Assembly (NCBI RefSeq): GCF_019059575.1 | Contig: NW_024881700.1 | Location: forward strand, 186,001-250,000 | Direction of reading: 5' to 3' | Source: Amphibalanus amphitrite | Lineage: Eukaryota; Arthropoda; Thecostraca; Balanomorpha; Balanidae | DNA length: 64,000 nucleotides | In this document: positions 1-41,000 of the stretch, piece after piece | Layout: every line of letters begins with the position of its first letter | How positions within the stretch are numbered: the stretch's first letter is position 1 | Translations under genes and position numbers: made by a program | Notes under the pieces: generated by a model | Seen by the model: only the letters and a program-made list of their open reading frames with translations | Told to the model about the DNA's origin: nothing | The model's database searches: none

Positions 1-21
1 CTAAGCGGCGATCTAACTCAC

Positions 22-29952
<29,931 letters not shown>

Positions 29953-30330
29953 GGCTGCCGTGGCCGATCGCGCTCGGCGCGGCCCCGCTCAGAGCACTCC
30001 GCCCGATCACAGCACGTCCTCGTCCGCCCTGCGTTCGCACCACTCCTCCGCGCCCCGCGCGCTCCACTCGCTCGCTGCCCTGGGGCGACACAGCGACCGA
30101 CGGAGCCGCGGGCGCCGGTGCCGTCGGGCCCGCGCCCCTCCCCCTCCCCTCCCGGCGATCTTCCTCGGCAGAAATAGCACCGTCGTTCGTCGGTCCGTGG
30201 CCCGTGCACGTGCTCCCACCGCCACCGACGGCGGACAGCCCGCTCCGCGGAGACTACTTCTTGCCGGCGTCTGGTTACATGGGCATCGGGCATGGCCGAA
30301 CGAGGCAGGCAGTTTGATTATGAAGATTCT
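29953..30330. promoter_or_regulatory. GC-rich RyR 5' region
   Basis: CpG-rich sequence directly upstream of the RyR start codon, with no TATA box seen on the minus strand. Most likely 5' UTR plus promoter. Plus-strand ORFs here are a by-product of base composition. Confidence 0.45.
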
Positions 30331-30637
30331 AGTCGACCACTCATTCGTTGGTGACAGCCATGCTTTCAGAAAGGAATACCTACTAAGCCATAAGATGTTT
30401 ATAGGTAAATGTACGTTACTTAATACTTTATGCATAAAAATTGACCTACCTACTTATTTACCCATGAACGATCACTGCGATGTCAAAATAATAATGCCGG
30501 GAACAATAAAACCGGAACCGTATATAACCAAACTGCATTTATTTGGGTCCGACCGGAATCGGAACTTGCTAATAACTGGGCAATAATCCCGACCGGACCG
30601 CCTTCTTCAAACCGCCGTCCGTTCGAACCAGACAATA

Positions 30638-30922
30638 GCCGTTTTCACGACGGCCATCTGGTAGGTACACATTTGGTGCACATCTGGTACAGATGAGGTG
30701 CAGATTTGGACTTTGGTCAAATCAGGTTCAGTGTGTCTCTTAGCAGCTATCAGCTAGGGTTGCACCAATTGCTATATGCCTGCTTTGTCATATTATCAGA
30801 GAGCATCATCGATTAAAACACTGAAATAAATTCATAAAATGAAGATATTCGCCGTAAAAGAAATTAGGTGCAGATTTGTTCAAATCAGGTGCATTCGCCG
30901 GATAGCCCGTCGTGAAAACGGC
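30638..30922. mobile_element. MITE with TA target duplication
   Basis: Inverted ends GCCGTTTTCACGACGG on a 285-bp unit, flanked by TA (30636-30637, 30923-30924). The interior has direct copies of GGTGCAGATTTG. Non-coding. Confidence 0.7.
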
Positions 30923-30924
30923 TA

Positions 30925-32044
30925 ATAACTCGGACCTTCGGCTCGGACCGGGCGATAACTCGACCCGACCGTCTTCGGCCCGGACCTCGAACCAAGTCGT
31001 GATCGGGCCGTAGTCCGTACCCATTGCTCATTGCTGAAACTGGACTCCTTTGGCTCACCGCAGGCACGTACCCAGGATTTCGCCCAAAAGGGGGCCACCT
31101 GCCCGGGTCACCCAGCGCAACCCAGCGGCCCAGGGCCCCAAGGCCCAAGGCAGTGTTTTTATATACCTTGGCCCAAGGGTCAAGCTAGGCGGGGGCGCAT
31201 CCAGAACCTTTCGATGGGTTTCAGAACCAAAGCACAGTGGGCCTGTTCCCCCTTGCAGACGGGCCCCTCTGTAACGGTGTAAACCCTGAAAAAAAAATGG
31301 GGAAAATTGGCAGGCAAAATTAATATCAATTTTGTCTGAACCTTATCCAAAACGTAGCTGATGATTTTTCCGATTTTCCCGCAGCATGCCAGATACCATT
31401 TGGAAAAAAATATCACAATACTGCTGCACCAAATTTTCAGTTCATTAATATTTCGCCTTTAAGTCTCATTCAAGATTCTTATAGATTGTCTCATTAATTC
31501 ATGTTTACGTTATTTGTACGCATTGTTCGGCTTTCGACTACGCATTGGTAATAAATGAGGAAGCCGAAACTACTATGACGTCATATTAATTTATGTGTGA
31601 ATTTCAGCTCAATACTCACATCCTTGAATGAAAACCGCGGCAAATGTGGTGGTACGGATTCATTTTTTCCGCCGCGCTGGTGTGTGTTGGGAAAAGTTAG
31701 GATAGGAAGTTAGGTTGTATTACTTTATATAATTTGCATCCAACTCTTTTTAAAACACATTTAAAAAGCTGCAAGAGTCCAAGGCCATACATAGGCAAGG
31801 CAAGAATCCTTAAATTTTTGTCGGCAATCGACGTGTGTCGGACAGGAAGCTAAGGCGGCCTTGAGGGCATGGCAAGATGAATTAAAAAAAAAAAAAACTA
31901 GCCCTCGTGACCTTTGATGTGTCTATTATTTCTTAATTGTACCTATACTACCCAGGATTCAAGCCAATATGCATAGCACTTAAATTTCACAATTTGTGTT
32001 GAACAGAGAGGGAATTTGAGGATTGTTCAGTATTGTAAGACATG
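30925..32044. other. Intergenic stretch, no gene recognised
   Basis: GC-rich part (30930-31280, with GGCCCAAGG-type words that look repeat-derived) then AT-rich sequence. The 5' non-coding exon of FBXO28 may lie in this region or further right, but I could not place it. Confidence 0.5.
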
Positions 32045-32268
32045 TTTATAAAATCTGATGGTCAAGAGTTGCGAACGAAAATTATAATTAAAATCTAAAT
32101 CTTTTTGTATTTCAGACGTTTCGACAACACTGTGCCATCGTCAGTAATTGACGATTGACGATCAATTACTGACGATGGCACAGTGTTGTCGAAACGTCTG
32201 AAATACAAAAAGACTTAGATTTTAATTATAATTTTCGTTCGCAACTCTTGACCATCAGATTTTATAAA
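32045..32268. repeat. Near-perfect palindrome, two 106-bp arms with 12-bp spacer
   Basis: Arms 32045-32150 and 32163-32268 differ at about one base. Each arm holds CTGACGATGGCACAG…TGTCGAAACGTC, in opposite orientation. The structure is that of a foldback element or two head-to-head copies of a retroelement end. No target duplication was recognised. Confidence 0.85.
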
Positions 32269-33525
32269 TTTGAGGATTGCGTGAAATTGTAAACCTATGG
32301 TGGATTTAAAATGTGATATTGGACGACACATCTACTTTTCCAGGCTTCATGACATGAAGTCAGAGGGATTAAGGCTTTCAATTCTCTAAGTTCTTTTAAA
32401 CCCTTTCATTTTTACTCCTTGTGTTACATTTTGGAACTTCAAACAGACATTTTTATTGTTAATTGTTCACTTGTGCAGTTATGCATGCAAAGAAAAACAA
32501 TCTATATTGATATTACGATTTATTTGTGAATTTGGACATTGCAGAAGGGGCATTTTGAGGTGCTGTTCATTCCCTTCCCCGCTAAGTTACAATTGATCCT
32601 TCAATTTTAATGCAGATCGAGATGGCTTAAAATTAGGCACCTACCATGCGCTGATTGTGATGCCTTATTTCAGAGCTGAAATAGCTGTACCTACCTCATT
32701 CAATTTCCCTTGTTTGTTTGAAGTGTTTTGTGCTGAATGAAAATGGTTGATGATGCCACCTACATTTGAATAACAAATGTTATTACTTTAATAACTATGT
32801 TTTCTTCATTCTTTAAACAAGGTTATTGCAGTACTGATTCTACTTGCTCCTATTTCCATTCATGCTCAAAGGATGTCAATTCATATCAGAATGCCTTGCA
32901 CCAAAAACAAATTTATGTTATGAAATAATGAAATATTAAATCAAGTGAAATACAAGTTTTATCCTGGTGTAACTTAAGATGGCACGCATAGTGCCTGGTC
33001 ATTTATGTACCTACATGAATTATGAGTTTCACAATAATTAAAGTAAGGCATTTGAACAAATAAACTAGACAGATAGATAACAGACACCTAATTGCCATTA
33101 TATTATCAAGTATCTTGTGTTGCTGAATTGCATGCCTACATTACACAAAATCAGCTGCAGTACAATCACTGTCACAGTCAGACTTCAGTACCATGCTATA
33201 AGTTTATACTTTGTTGTCACACGCCAAATTTTTGCTCACCTTGCAATAGTGAAGGTAACTCATTTGGAATTATCACAGACATGGTCTTGTTTATAGGTCA
33301 AGCTCTGATGTTTCCCAATCTGGCTTCTTTAGGATATTTAGCACTTATGGGAAACGTTGGCTAAATGACTTAATACTCTGACTTGAAGATCCATTCATGT
33401 CTGTAACCCAGGTCATAGGACCTAGATAGGATAGGTGGTAGCCTTTTACCTTCATGGTGTTTTACCCAGTAGCATTGTGAATTTATTGAAACTCCTAACT
33501 TATTTTTATGCTTTCAGAAATCAAA

Positions 33526-36381
33526 ATGGACTTCATGTCTGAAACTTCATCTTATAAAGATCAGCAAGCTGGCATTTTAACTCTCCCTCCTGAGGTCCTT
33601 GAGCTCATTATCAGCTACCTGCCATATGAGACAGTCTCAAACATCAGATTAGTAAGTACATTTATATTATGTAGGGAGTATGTATGTCGGGATTTCAGGC
33701 TGGATGAACCTTTTTTGACTTATTATTACCATGACTTTTTTATTGGGTTTGTGTGTGATTTTCAACTAGTTGATTACTTTACGAAGATTCTTTATTACAT
33801 CATTTCCATCGCCATCACTCCACTTGTGCAGGTATGCCGCGCGTTCGAGCGCGCATGCCGCCACCGACTCAACCAGGGCTTCTCGCGCGCGGAGCGGTAC
33901 GTGCAGTCGGCGCTGAAGATGTTCCGGGCGCAGCTGCCGCGCCGCGAGTCGGAGCGGCGCGAGCACCCGCTGTCGCGGCGCGTGGAGCACCTGGCTGCAG
34001 TGGAGACGCGGCTCGGCCTGCTCAGCATGACCTACCGCCGCTACATGGACACAGACGCCTGCTGCTTCATTCCCGGAAAGGTGCGTGAGTCGTGACTGGC
34101 CGAACAGAGTGGTGGCTGTGGTCGGCCTAAGGGGCAGGTCAGGTGTCAGCTAGATTATACAAATGTCAGTCTGTCTATGAGGGCATGCACCGTCGCATTA
34201 TATCTTAGTGAGTCTAATTTAAGTTTCAGTTTATCTCAATTCTGAATTCTGAGCGTATTTTAGGGTGATTACAGGTCACAGCATAAGCACTGCAGCTGGT
34301 CTACGTCGGCATAAAATTAAGGTGCTATGAAAGATATGCATTGTAATCATGATTCCCCTTCCGTTTCACACCTCATGCCAGGAGTCCTTCCAAGTTCCAA
34401 CTAGCCTGAGCGCTGTTTGGCCGCAGTTTTTATCAGCAGGCTGCGAGTCTGCTGCTATTTCTTGGCTCCTTATGAGGCAAATTCACGTGGTCTATGCATT
34501 TGACCAATGAGAGTCCAAGAAACGCCAGCAATCAACTTCCTTATATGGGAAAACCGACAGCATGCTGATAAAAAACTGCGACCGAACAGTCGAGCTTTTG
34601 TCAGTGTAACTCGCGAGTGATGCAGCTGGTCGGTGCACTGCCCGCTGAGCCCGGTACCTCTCCTCTGCAGGTGCTAGACGAGGTGTTCCAAGTGGTGCGC
34701 TACCTGAAGGACGCCCGCACCGTGGAGCGTTCCTCGTTCACTGTGCTCCAGGAGCTCCGCGACATCTCATCGATGGCCATGGAACACTTTGAGGAGCACA
34801 TTGTGCCGGGCCTGAAGCGGTGCGAGACTCGGCCTCGACCGCTCTCGCTGCTCAGCCTGTTCTCCGGCGGCGCCAGCGGCGGCAGCGGTGAGTGTTCGGT
34901 ATCCAATGAAACCGGTACCGCTCTGTCTTTGCTTCATCATTCATTCGTAGTCACGCCGACCTCGTAACTTTCATTCGCAGCTTTTCTTTCGTAAGGATAC
35001 ATTGCATCATTTTAGCGAGGTGTTTGTTGATTAGATTGCGATAGAACGCGATAGTTTGCGATAGATAGAGCCTCCGCAGCCATCGTTGTGTTTCCCCACC
35101 CATTTGGTCGTCATATATCGAATGCCGAGACATGCAGTTACCAAAGTCACTGGTTTTTTTTTTATTTTTGTGATTTTCATGGTCTTGAATATTCTTGCGT
35201 AATACACATATTTTTCCGACACAGCTGACACAGACTGGGCCCATTGTGTTGATGATAAAACGGGATTTTTCATTTTTACGTATCTACACCCTTGCTTCTT
35301 AGAGACCTGAGGCCTCTTGCACCAAAATCCTCTTGCACCAATGCTTGGATTATTTTGCATCGTATACCCAGCCAAAGTCTCAAATGTAACAATTTGCGTG
35401 CAAAATTTAGCAAGCACTTGTAGGATTATGTATTGGGCTATTGCAAACAAATTTACCACCGTTAGATTCTTATTCTGAGTGATTACAGGTCAATGTTTGT
35501 GAACTAATTCGGAAGCATGTCTCTCGGACATCTCCCGACGCCTGATTTTCAACTGCGCACTCTCCGCTCTGCCTCCAGACGGTGACGCAGGCGTGGGCGA
35601 TGCCGGCTGGCCGGGAGCCTCTCTGGGCAACCTGCTCAACTCTCAGAGGGCCGCCTCGGAGGCTCGGAACAAGAGCATCAACGTGGTGGAACACTCGGTG
35701 GCCAAGCTGAACCAGCAGGTATGGCCAAGATAGGGAACATACCTATGCGGCTCGTAAAGTGTGACTGACAGTGTCTGTCTGTGAATTATGTGGTGAATGA
35801 ATCAGCGAGGTAATAACCGTGTCTTTATTGCGGCCTTCTCGCTTGTAATTTGAGATATTATTTGCACTGCGTTATTTTCGTACATCGTCTCTGTATTTTC
35901 GCTCATTTTCGCGCTCTAGCGATCGTTCATGGTGCTAATAACACCGCAATTTGCGAATTACGTTCATAACTAGAATCGTGCCCCCCCCCCCCCAGAAATA
36001 GTATTGTAGCACGTTTCCATCGCCATTGTCCTGCTGATGATCTTTAACCCATTCCTCTCCCGCCCCTCCCTGCAGGTGTCCGCGCAGCGGTCTCGCTCCA
36101 CTGCGCAGGCGCAGATCCTGGCCGAGCTGCGACAACAGATGAACGAGCAGGCAGAGAAGCTGGCTGCCCAGGATCTGGTGATCACCGACCTCACCACCAA
36201 ACTGGGCCGGGTCGAGGAGCGGCTGCGCGCCTACACCGGCGAGCCGGCCGAGGACGAGACGGCGGAGGGCGGCAGTGCCGACTCGGCGGGTCCTGCCGAC
36301 ACCAAACTGAGGAAACGGCCCGCCCGCGGCGCGGCGGCCGAATCCGCCGCCTCCGCCTCCAAACGGACCAAGAAGGCGTAG
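33526..36381 (+). CDS. FBXO28: F-box only protein 28
   Basis: Substrate-binding subunit of an SCF (Skp1-Cul1-F-box) ubiquitin ligase, nuclear in vertebrates. Exons: 33526-33651, 33832-34080, 34671-34887, 35579-35718, 36076-36381; 1038 bp, 345 residues (human about 368). The F-box is at residues 19-50 (TLPPEVLELIISYLPYETVS, then NIRLVCRAFERAC). Family landmarks are LNQGFSRAERY, AQLPRRESERREHPLSRR, AAVETRLGLLSMTYRRYMD, CCFIPGKVLDEVFQVVRYL and LQELRDISSMAMEHFEEHIV. A C-terminal coiled coil (QILAELRQQMNEQAEKLAAQ) and basic tail (ASKRTKKA) follow. The ATG lies 8 bases after a splice acceptor, so a 5' non-coding exon is expected upstream; the ATG at 33508 is within that acceptor. Confidence 0.95.
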
Positions 36382-38095
36382 GGTGAGCTTTTCCGGGGCT
36401 GGCTACATTCCTTGCGGAGATGGGATCGCGAGGGATGGGGTGGGCGCGACTGGGGACGGGGAGGGGAGCGTCGGGTCGAGAAGACGATGATTGTCTCGGC
36501 GTGGGTCCAGAGCGGCAGCTCATGCTGGCACGGAGCCGTGAACAATGTCGAAATGGCCGGTGAGCCGCGCGATACACACGTGGCCGTTACTGCGATGGAA
36601 GTGTGCGATCATCGAACGAGCGTGCAGTGAACTGGAGGCGTGTTTGAGAACTTTGCACTGCTCTTAAAGTTGCTGTGATGCACAAATCTGTATCAGTTGT
36701 GTGGCTTACGGAAAACGCTGACTGCTGTTGTGCAACACCTATGTTTCGTGTATTTGTTGCACCTTTAAACGGTGTCTCAACGAATCTCGAGACGTCTGAA
36801 AAGTAATCCGACTCTCGTTTTCTAAGTGCAGCTTTCACGGAGCATCTATGCTGGGGTGAATATGCAAACATAATGTGCGCGCATTGAACGTGATTGCTGA
36901 CGTACCAGCGATATGTCGTGCATTGTAACCACCTTAACCGATAAACGTCCATACGCGAGTGTGTGCGGGTATATGATCCGCTACTGTTATTCTGTAGGTC
37001 AGCGATGTAGTAATTAGTAAGTGCATTAGAATCTGCACTGATGTATTTGACGAACGTTCTGCGAGCTTCCAATGACGAGCAGTGCGGTCGACATGTCTGC
37101 CTGCAGGTGTTGCACATACATATTTCCGAAACTGACGTGTATTTTTCTGTTCGATGTTGAATCTGTGCTTCTGTCAAGTGCGAGGGGGGTTAACGTGCAT
37201 CTGAGCTGCTCAGTAGTCAGATATCGGAGATGTGTTAATAATGCAAGTTTGAGGAAGCCTCGCGCTGTTAGAGCATTGTTGGGTTGCATTGCTGCGCTCT
37301 GTGCCAATAACGGCCATAGCTGACTGCAACGCAGTTTTTTGGGAGGGGGAGGTGCGAAGGCTCTTTCGGTCTAACGACCAATTCAGGGCCGAAAAGCTGA
37401 AAAGGAATCAGTAGGAGACGTTGGTCTGGGCGGGTACCCTGGTGCTCTGCCGCCGCCGGGGTTGAGCGCATCACGTGGACAGGCCACCCAGCCCCGCTAA
37501 ATATCACCGCACCCGGCTACGGGCCTGCTCCTGGGCTGAAGCCAAGATTACTTTACTACTCTGAGGCTACCCGCATGGGACAGGGGTGACCGCCCAGCCC
37601 AGGTCAGGAGGTTGAGGTGTGGAGGAGAAATATTTGAGCACCCTGAGGATGGAAAGCACGGTGCGGAGCACACCGCACTGATGCATTATGGTTTCTTATG
37701 CGTGACCAAATTAAGTTCAGCACACGGAAGTGACCTAAAATAGTGTCTCTCGGTATTGCAATCTATCATCGCTCATCACTCGCATCGCCTTTGACCTTTT
37801 GCTCGGAATGCAAAGATGTAGTCGGCGTATAGGTGAAGTACCACTGGTTACCACGAGAATATTATTGCTGTACCTTTCTATAAAGTAACAAAGCCACATA
37901 TATGCTAGTTTTCCAAGCATGCAAATAATCCCAATAACTGCAGCTGTTTATGTGGCGTGAAACTCCATCACTTGGATTTGGCAGTGTTTTTGGCATACGT
38001 CTACAAACCAAAAAGCCCCGCCCCTGAAGCTGAGCCACGCGTCTGTAAAGGCAACCAATTACAAGTCAGAATTCGTATGACGTCATCCTTTGAAT
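36382..38095. other. FBXO28 3' flank / intergenic
   Basis: Holds the FBXO28 3' UTR (end not located) and the TMX1 promoter. A GC-rich block at about 37330-37620 (GGTACCCTGGTGCTCTGCCG…) looks like a SINE-type insertion, but no tRNA or 5S head is recognisable. Minus-strand ORFs here are not supported. Confidence 0.5.
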
Positions 38096-41000
38096 ATGGC
38101 GTCGTCCATGGGCGCTGGCTCTAGGGCCGTTATTGGTATTTCTTGTATATTTCTGGTTATAGGGCTTTCTCATGGAAAAGGTACATTGAAACACATAGGA
38201 GAAGATGATTGGTCTCAACTCCTCGACGGTGAATGGATGGTGGAGTTGTAAGTATGCGGAAAAGTCTGTATCTGTCATGCGCAACTTATGCCTCAATATT
38301 GAATACTATGATGATGACTTTGTTTTTGCCTTTGTGCAGAGACCTTCAAGTATGTTTGCCAAAAATATATTAATTTCTTCTTATTTAATTCAAAAGTCCT
38401 ATGAAAAGGCCACTTTTTTGTTATGGATTTGCTCTGAAATGCTAGATAGACTGCTAGATAGGATGCTAGATAAACCAAGAAAGAATTGGAATGATTTTCA
38501 GGAAACTACTTTCATTTGCTGTGTTTTGGGTGCTGCACAGAATTGTCACCAATTGAAACAGGTTCGTTATTTGGAAAAACCATGATTTAGTAATGATTAA
38601 GCCTAAGGTCACTTATGTTTGCTTAAACGCAGTTCACACTTGCCCGTAAGGTCTGCCGGTGACGGGCCCGACACCGTCAAAACGGCCGAAACTGACGGAG
38701 CGACGGCCGTCAGGTCGACGGGCATGTGTGAACCGGCGGCGTTCGACGGCCGGCAACAGCTGACTGCGCCGGCGCCGGACCTGACGGCCGTCGCTTTGGA
38801 AAGTTCAGCAATGTTCAACTTTTGACGGTGACGGGCCCGTCGGTTTGAATGTCTGCGTGTTGGAGGAAGAGGAAAAGGAACGTTATCATGCAGCATGAAG
38901 CTTATATGCATTTTTAGGATCATTTATACCATTTTCCATCCATTTGTTGAGATGAAAGTATTTATTACGGCACGATATCTTGAGATTCGATCCCTGATTT
39001 AAATCAACGAACCGATGTGTCTTTCATTTAAATAAAGGTGCAGCATTATTTGACAGAAAAATGTAAATGCGTGGTAATTTATTTCTGTAATTCAAATAAT
39101 ATTTTAACCTCTCGGCCTCTACCCCCTCCCCCATCCCCTTCCCCCATCTGCGTCAATCTCGAAAATGGTGCGCCATTTCTGTCACAGTATATGGCAGCCA
39201 ATGGGAGCTACCAAATCTCAACTTTCGTTTGACGGGCTGCAGGCCGTCAGGTCGACGGTGACGGGCCCGACACCGACAGACTGACGGTCATGTGTGAACT
39301 GCGTTTTAAGCAAATCTTGGACAATGTAAATATTCAGTGTTTTGTATTCACACAAAGTCATTCATTAAATATTGTCAAGTGTCAGTTCAGTATGCATTGC
39401 AGCATACTGATCTACCAATAATTTGCAATACCAATACCAGGGAACAAGTAATGGTAGATGAATGTCCCATGCTCAATCTAACAAAAAAATGTCTTGGCCC
39501 AATAGTTATGCACCATGGTGTCCAGCATGCAAGGCTCTTCAGCCCATCTGGTCTGAGTTTGCCACCTGGAGTGAAGACTTGGAGATCAAGGTCGGAGCTG
39601 TGGACATCACTGAGTCGCCAGGCCTCAGTGGACGCTTCATGATAACTGCTCTACCTACTATCTTCCAGTGAGTTCAATCTGTTTGTATTTTTAGATAGGT
39701 ACTTAGAATTATAATTGTATTACCCTCAGATGTTTGAAAATGTATGTGTATCTGTCACTTGAAATTTTTAGCTTCAGATGTTATTTGTATAGGGCCATCT
39801 GATTATCAGTTTTGTTTTATAACAGTTAATTTAAAATTGTGTATTTGAGATTCTTACTTCTTACAACATTCCAATGACATGTTTGGTTTCCCTTCATTTA
39901 CATTGTCTTACCACTTTCAGTGTGAAGGATGGCATTTTCCGTCAGTACAAGGGTTCTCGTGACCGCGAGCAGTTCATCAGCTTTGTGGAGGAGAAGAAGT
40001 GGCAGCAGCTGGAGACCGTGTCCAGCTGGAAGGCACCCGACTCTGTGCAGATGTCCGTCCTGGCCCAGTTCTTCCGGCTCTCCATGGTGCTACGGGTGAG
40101 TCCTGTGATTTCCGTGCCATTCTGCAGTTTAATTTGGCAGTAAGTTACATTGCTGACTACCATAGCTCAGTTGGGAGTGACTTGCACCAGAGTTGCTGAG
40201 TTGTGGCAGCTTGGTTCAAGCTGCATTGGTACCAACTCTGCATTATAGAAGTCAAATACAGTTCATTGTTTACAAGCCAGCTGCAGTCCATAGTAATTTA
40301 CAAGCCAGATGAAGCTGGAGAGCAAGTTGTACCATTTTCCATAAAGTGGACACTTTTACTGCTGAACTATCAACTAAAAAATTGTTACGTGTCCGGGGCT
40401 AACTATCGCGACAACTCTCTGATATCGTTTACGGGTGCCGGTTGCTTCTAGGTCCTTAGACTGATCAGCTCAACCCCATATCATTACATCATCATCGTCG
40501 TCCACATTCGTAACCCCTCCCCTGCGTCCATCCCGGCAGAACGTGCACACCTCTCTAACGGAGGAGTACGGCGTGCCCGTCTGGGGCAGCTACCTGCTCT
40601 TCATCCTGGCCACCGTCATCATCGGCGCCCTTCTCGGACTCCTGTTCGTCTGCTGCATCGACGTGTGCTGCGCGCAAAAGTCGGGCGAGCTGCCTCCGGA
40701 GATCACCAAAAAGGACGATGACGTGAGTCAGATGACGGGGTCCGAGCGTCTCAAAGCTGGGCATATAGCGTATCGTAACGTAATGTGTAGTGAGTAGGGG
40801 ATAAATGAGGTTTAGCTGTTTGGACTATATTCATTATTTGACATACGTTTCGTAAGTACGGTATTTCCTGCTTTCAATACCCATCAGTTTTTTTCTGTTT
40901 TGAAGTTATTTATTCAAATAGATTATCTTAAGCGGTCACTTTCTCAACCATTGCGGGACCTATCGGTTTTCAACATAACTACATATGTCATGCCCGAGGG

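Noticed and set aside
36587-37177. Minus-strand 196-codon ORF after FBXO28
   Set aside because: Rich in rare-order residues (C, H, T, Y), no domain, no splice context; likely chance.
37330-37620. GC-rich block considered as tRNA-derived SINE or structural RNA
   Set aside because: No A/B box pair or 5S-like control region could be found by eye.
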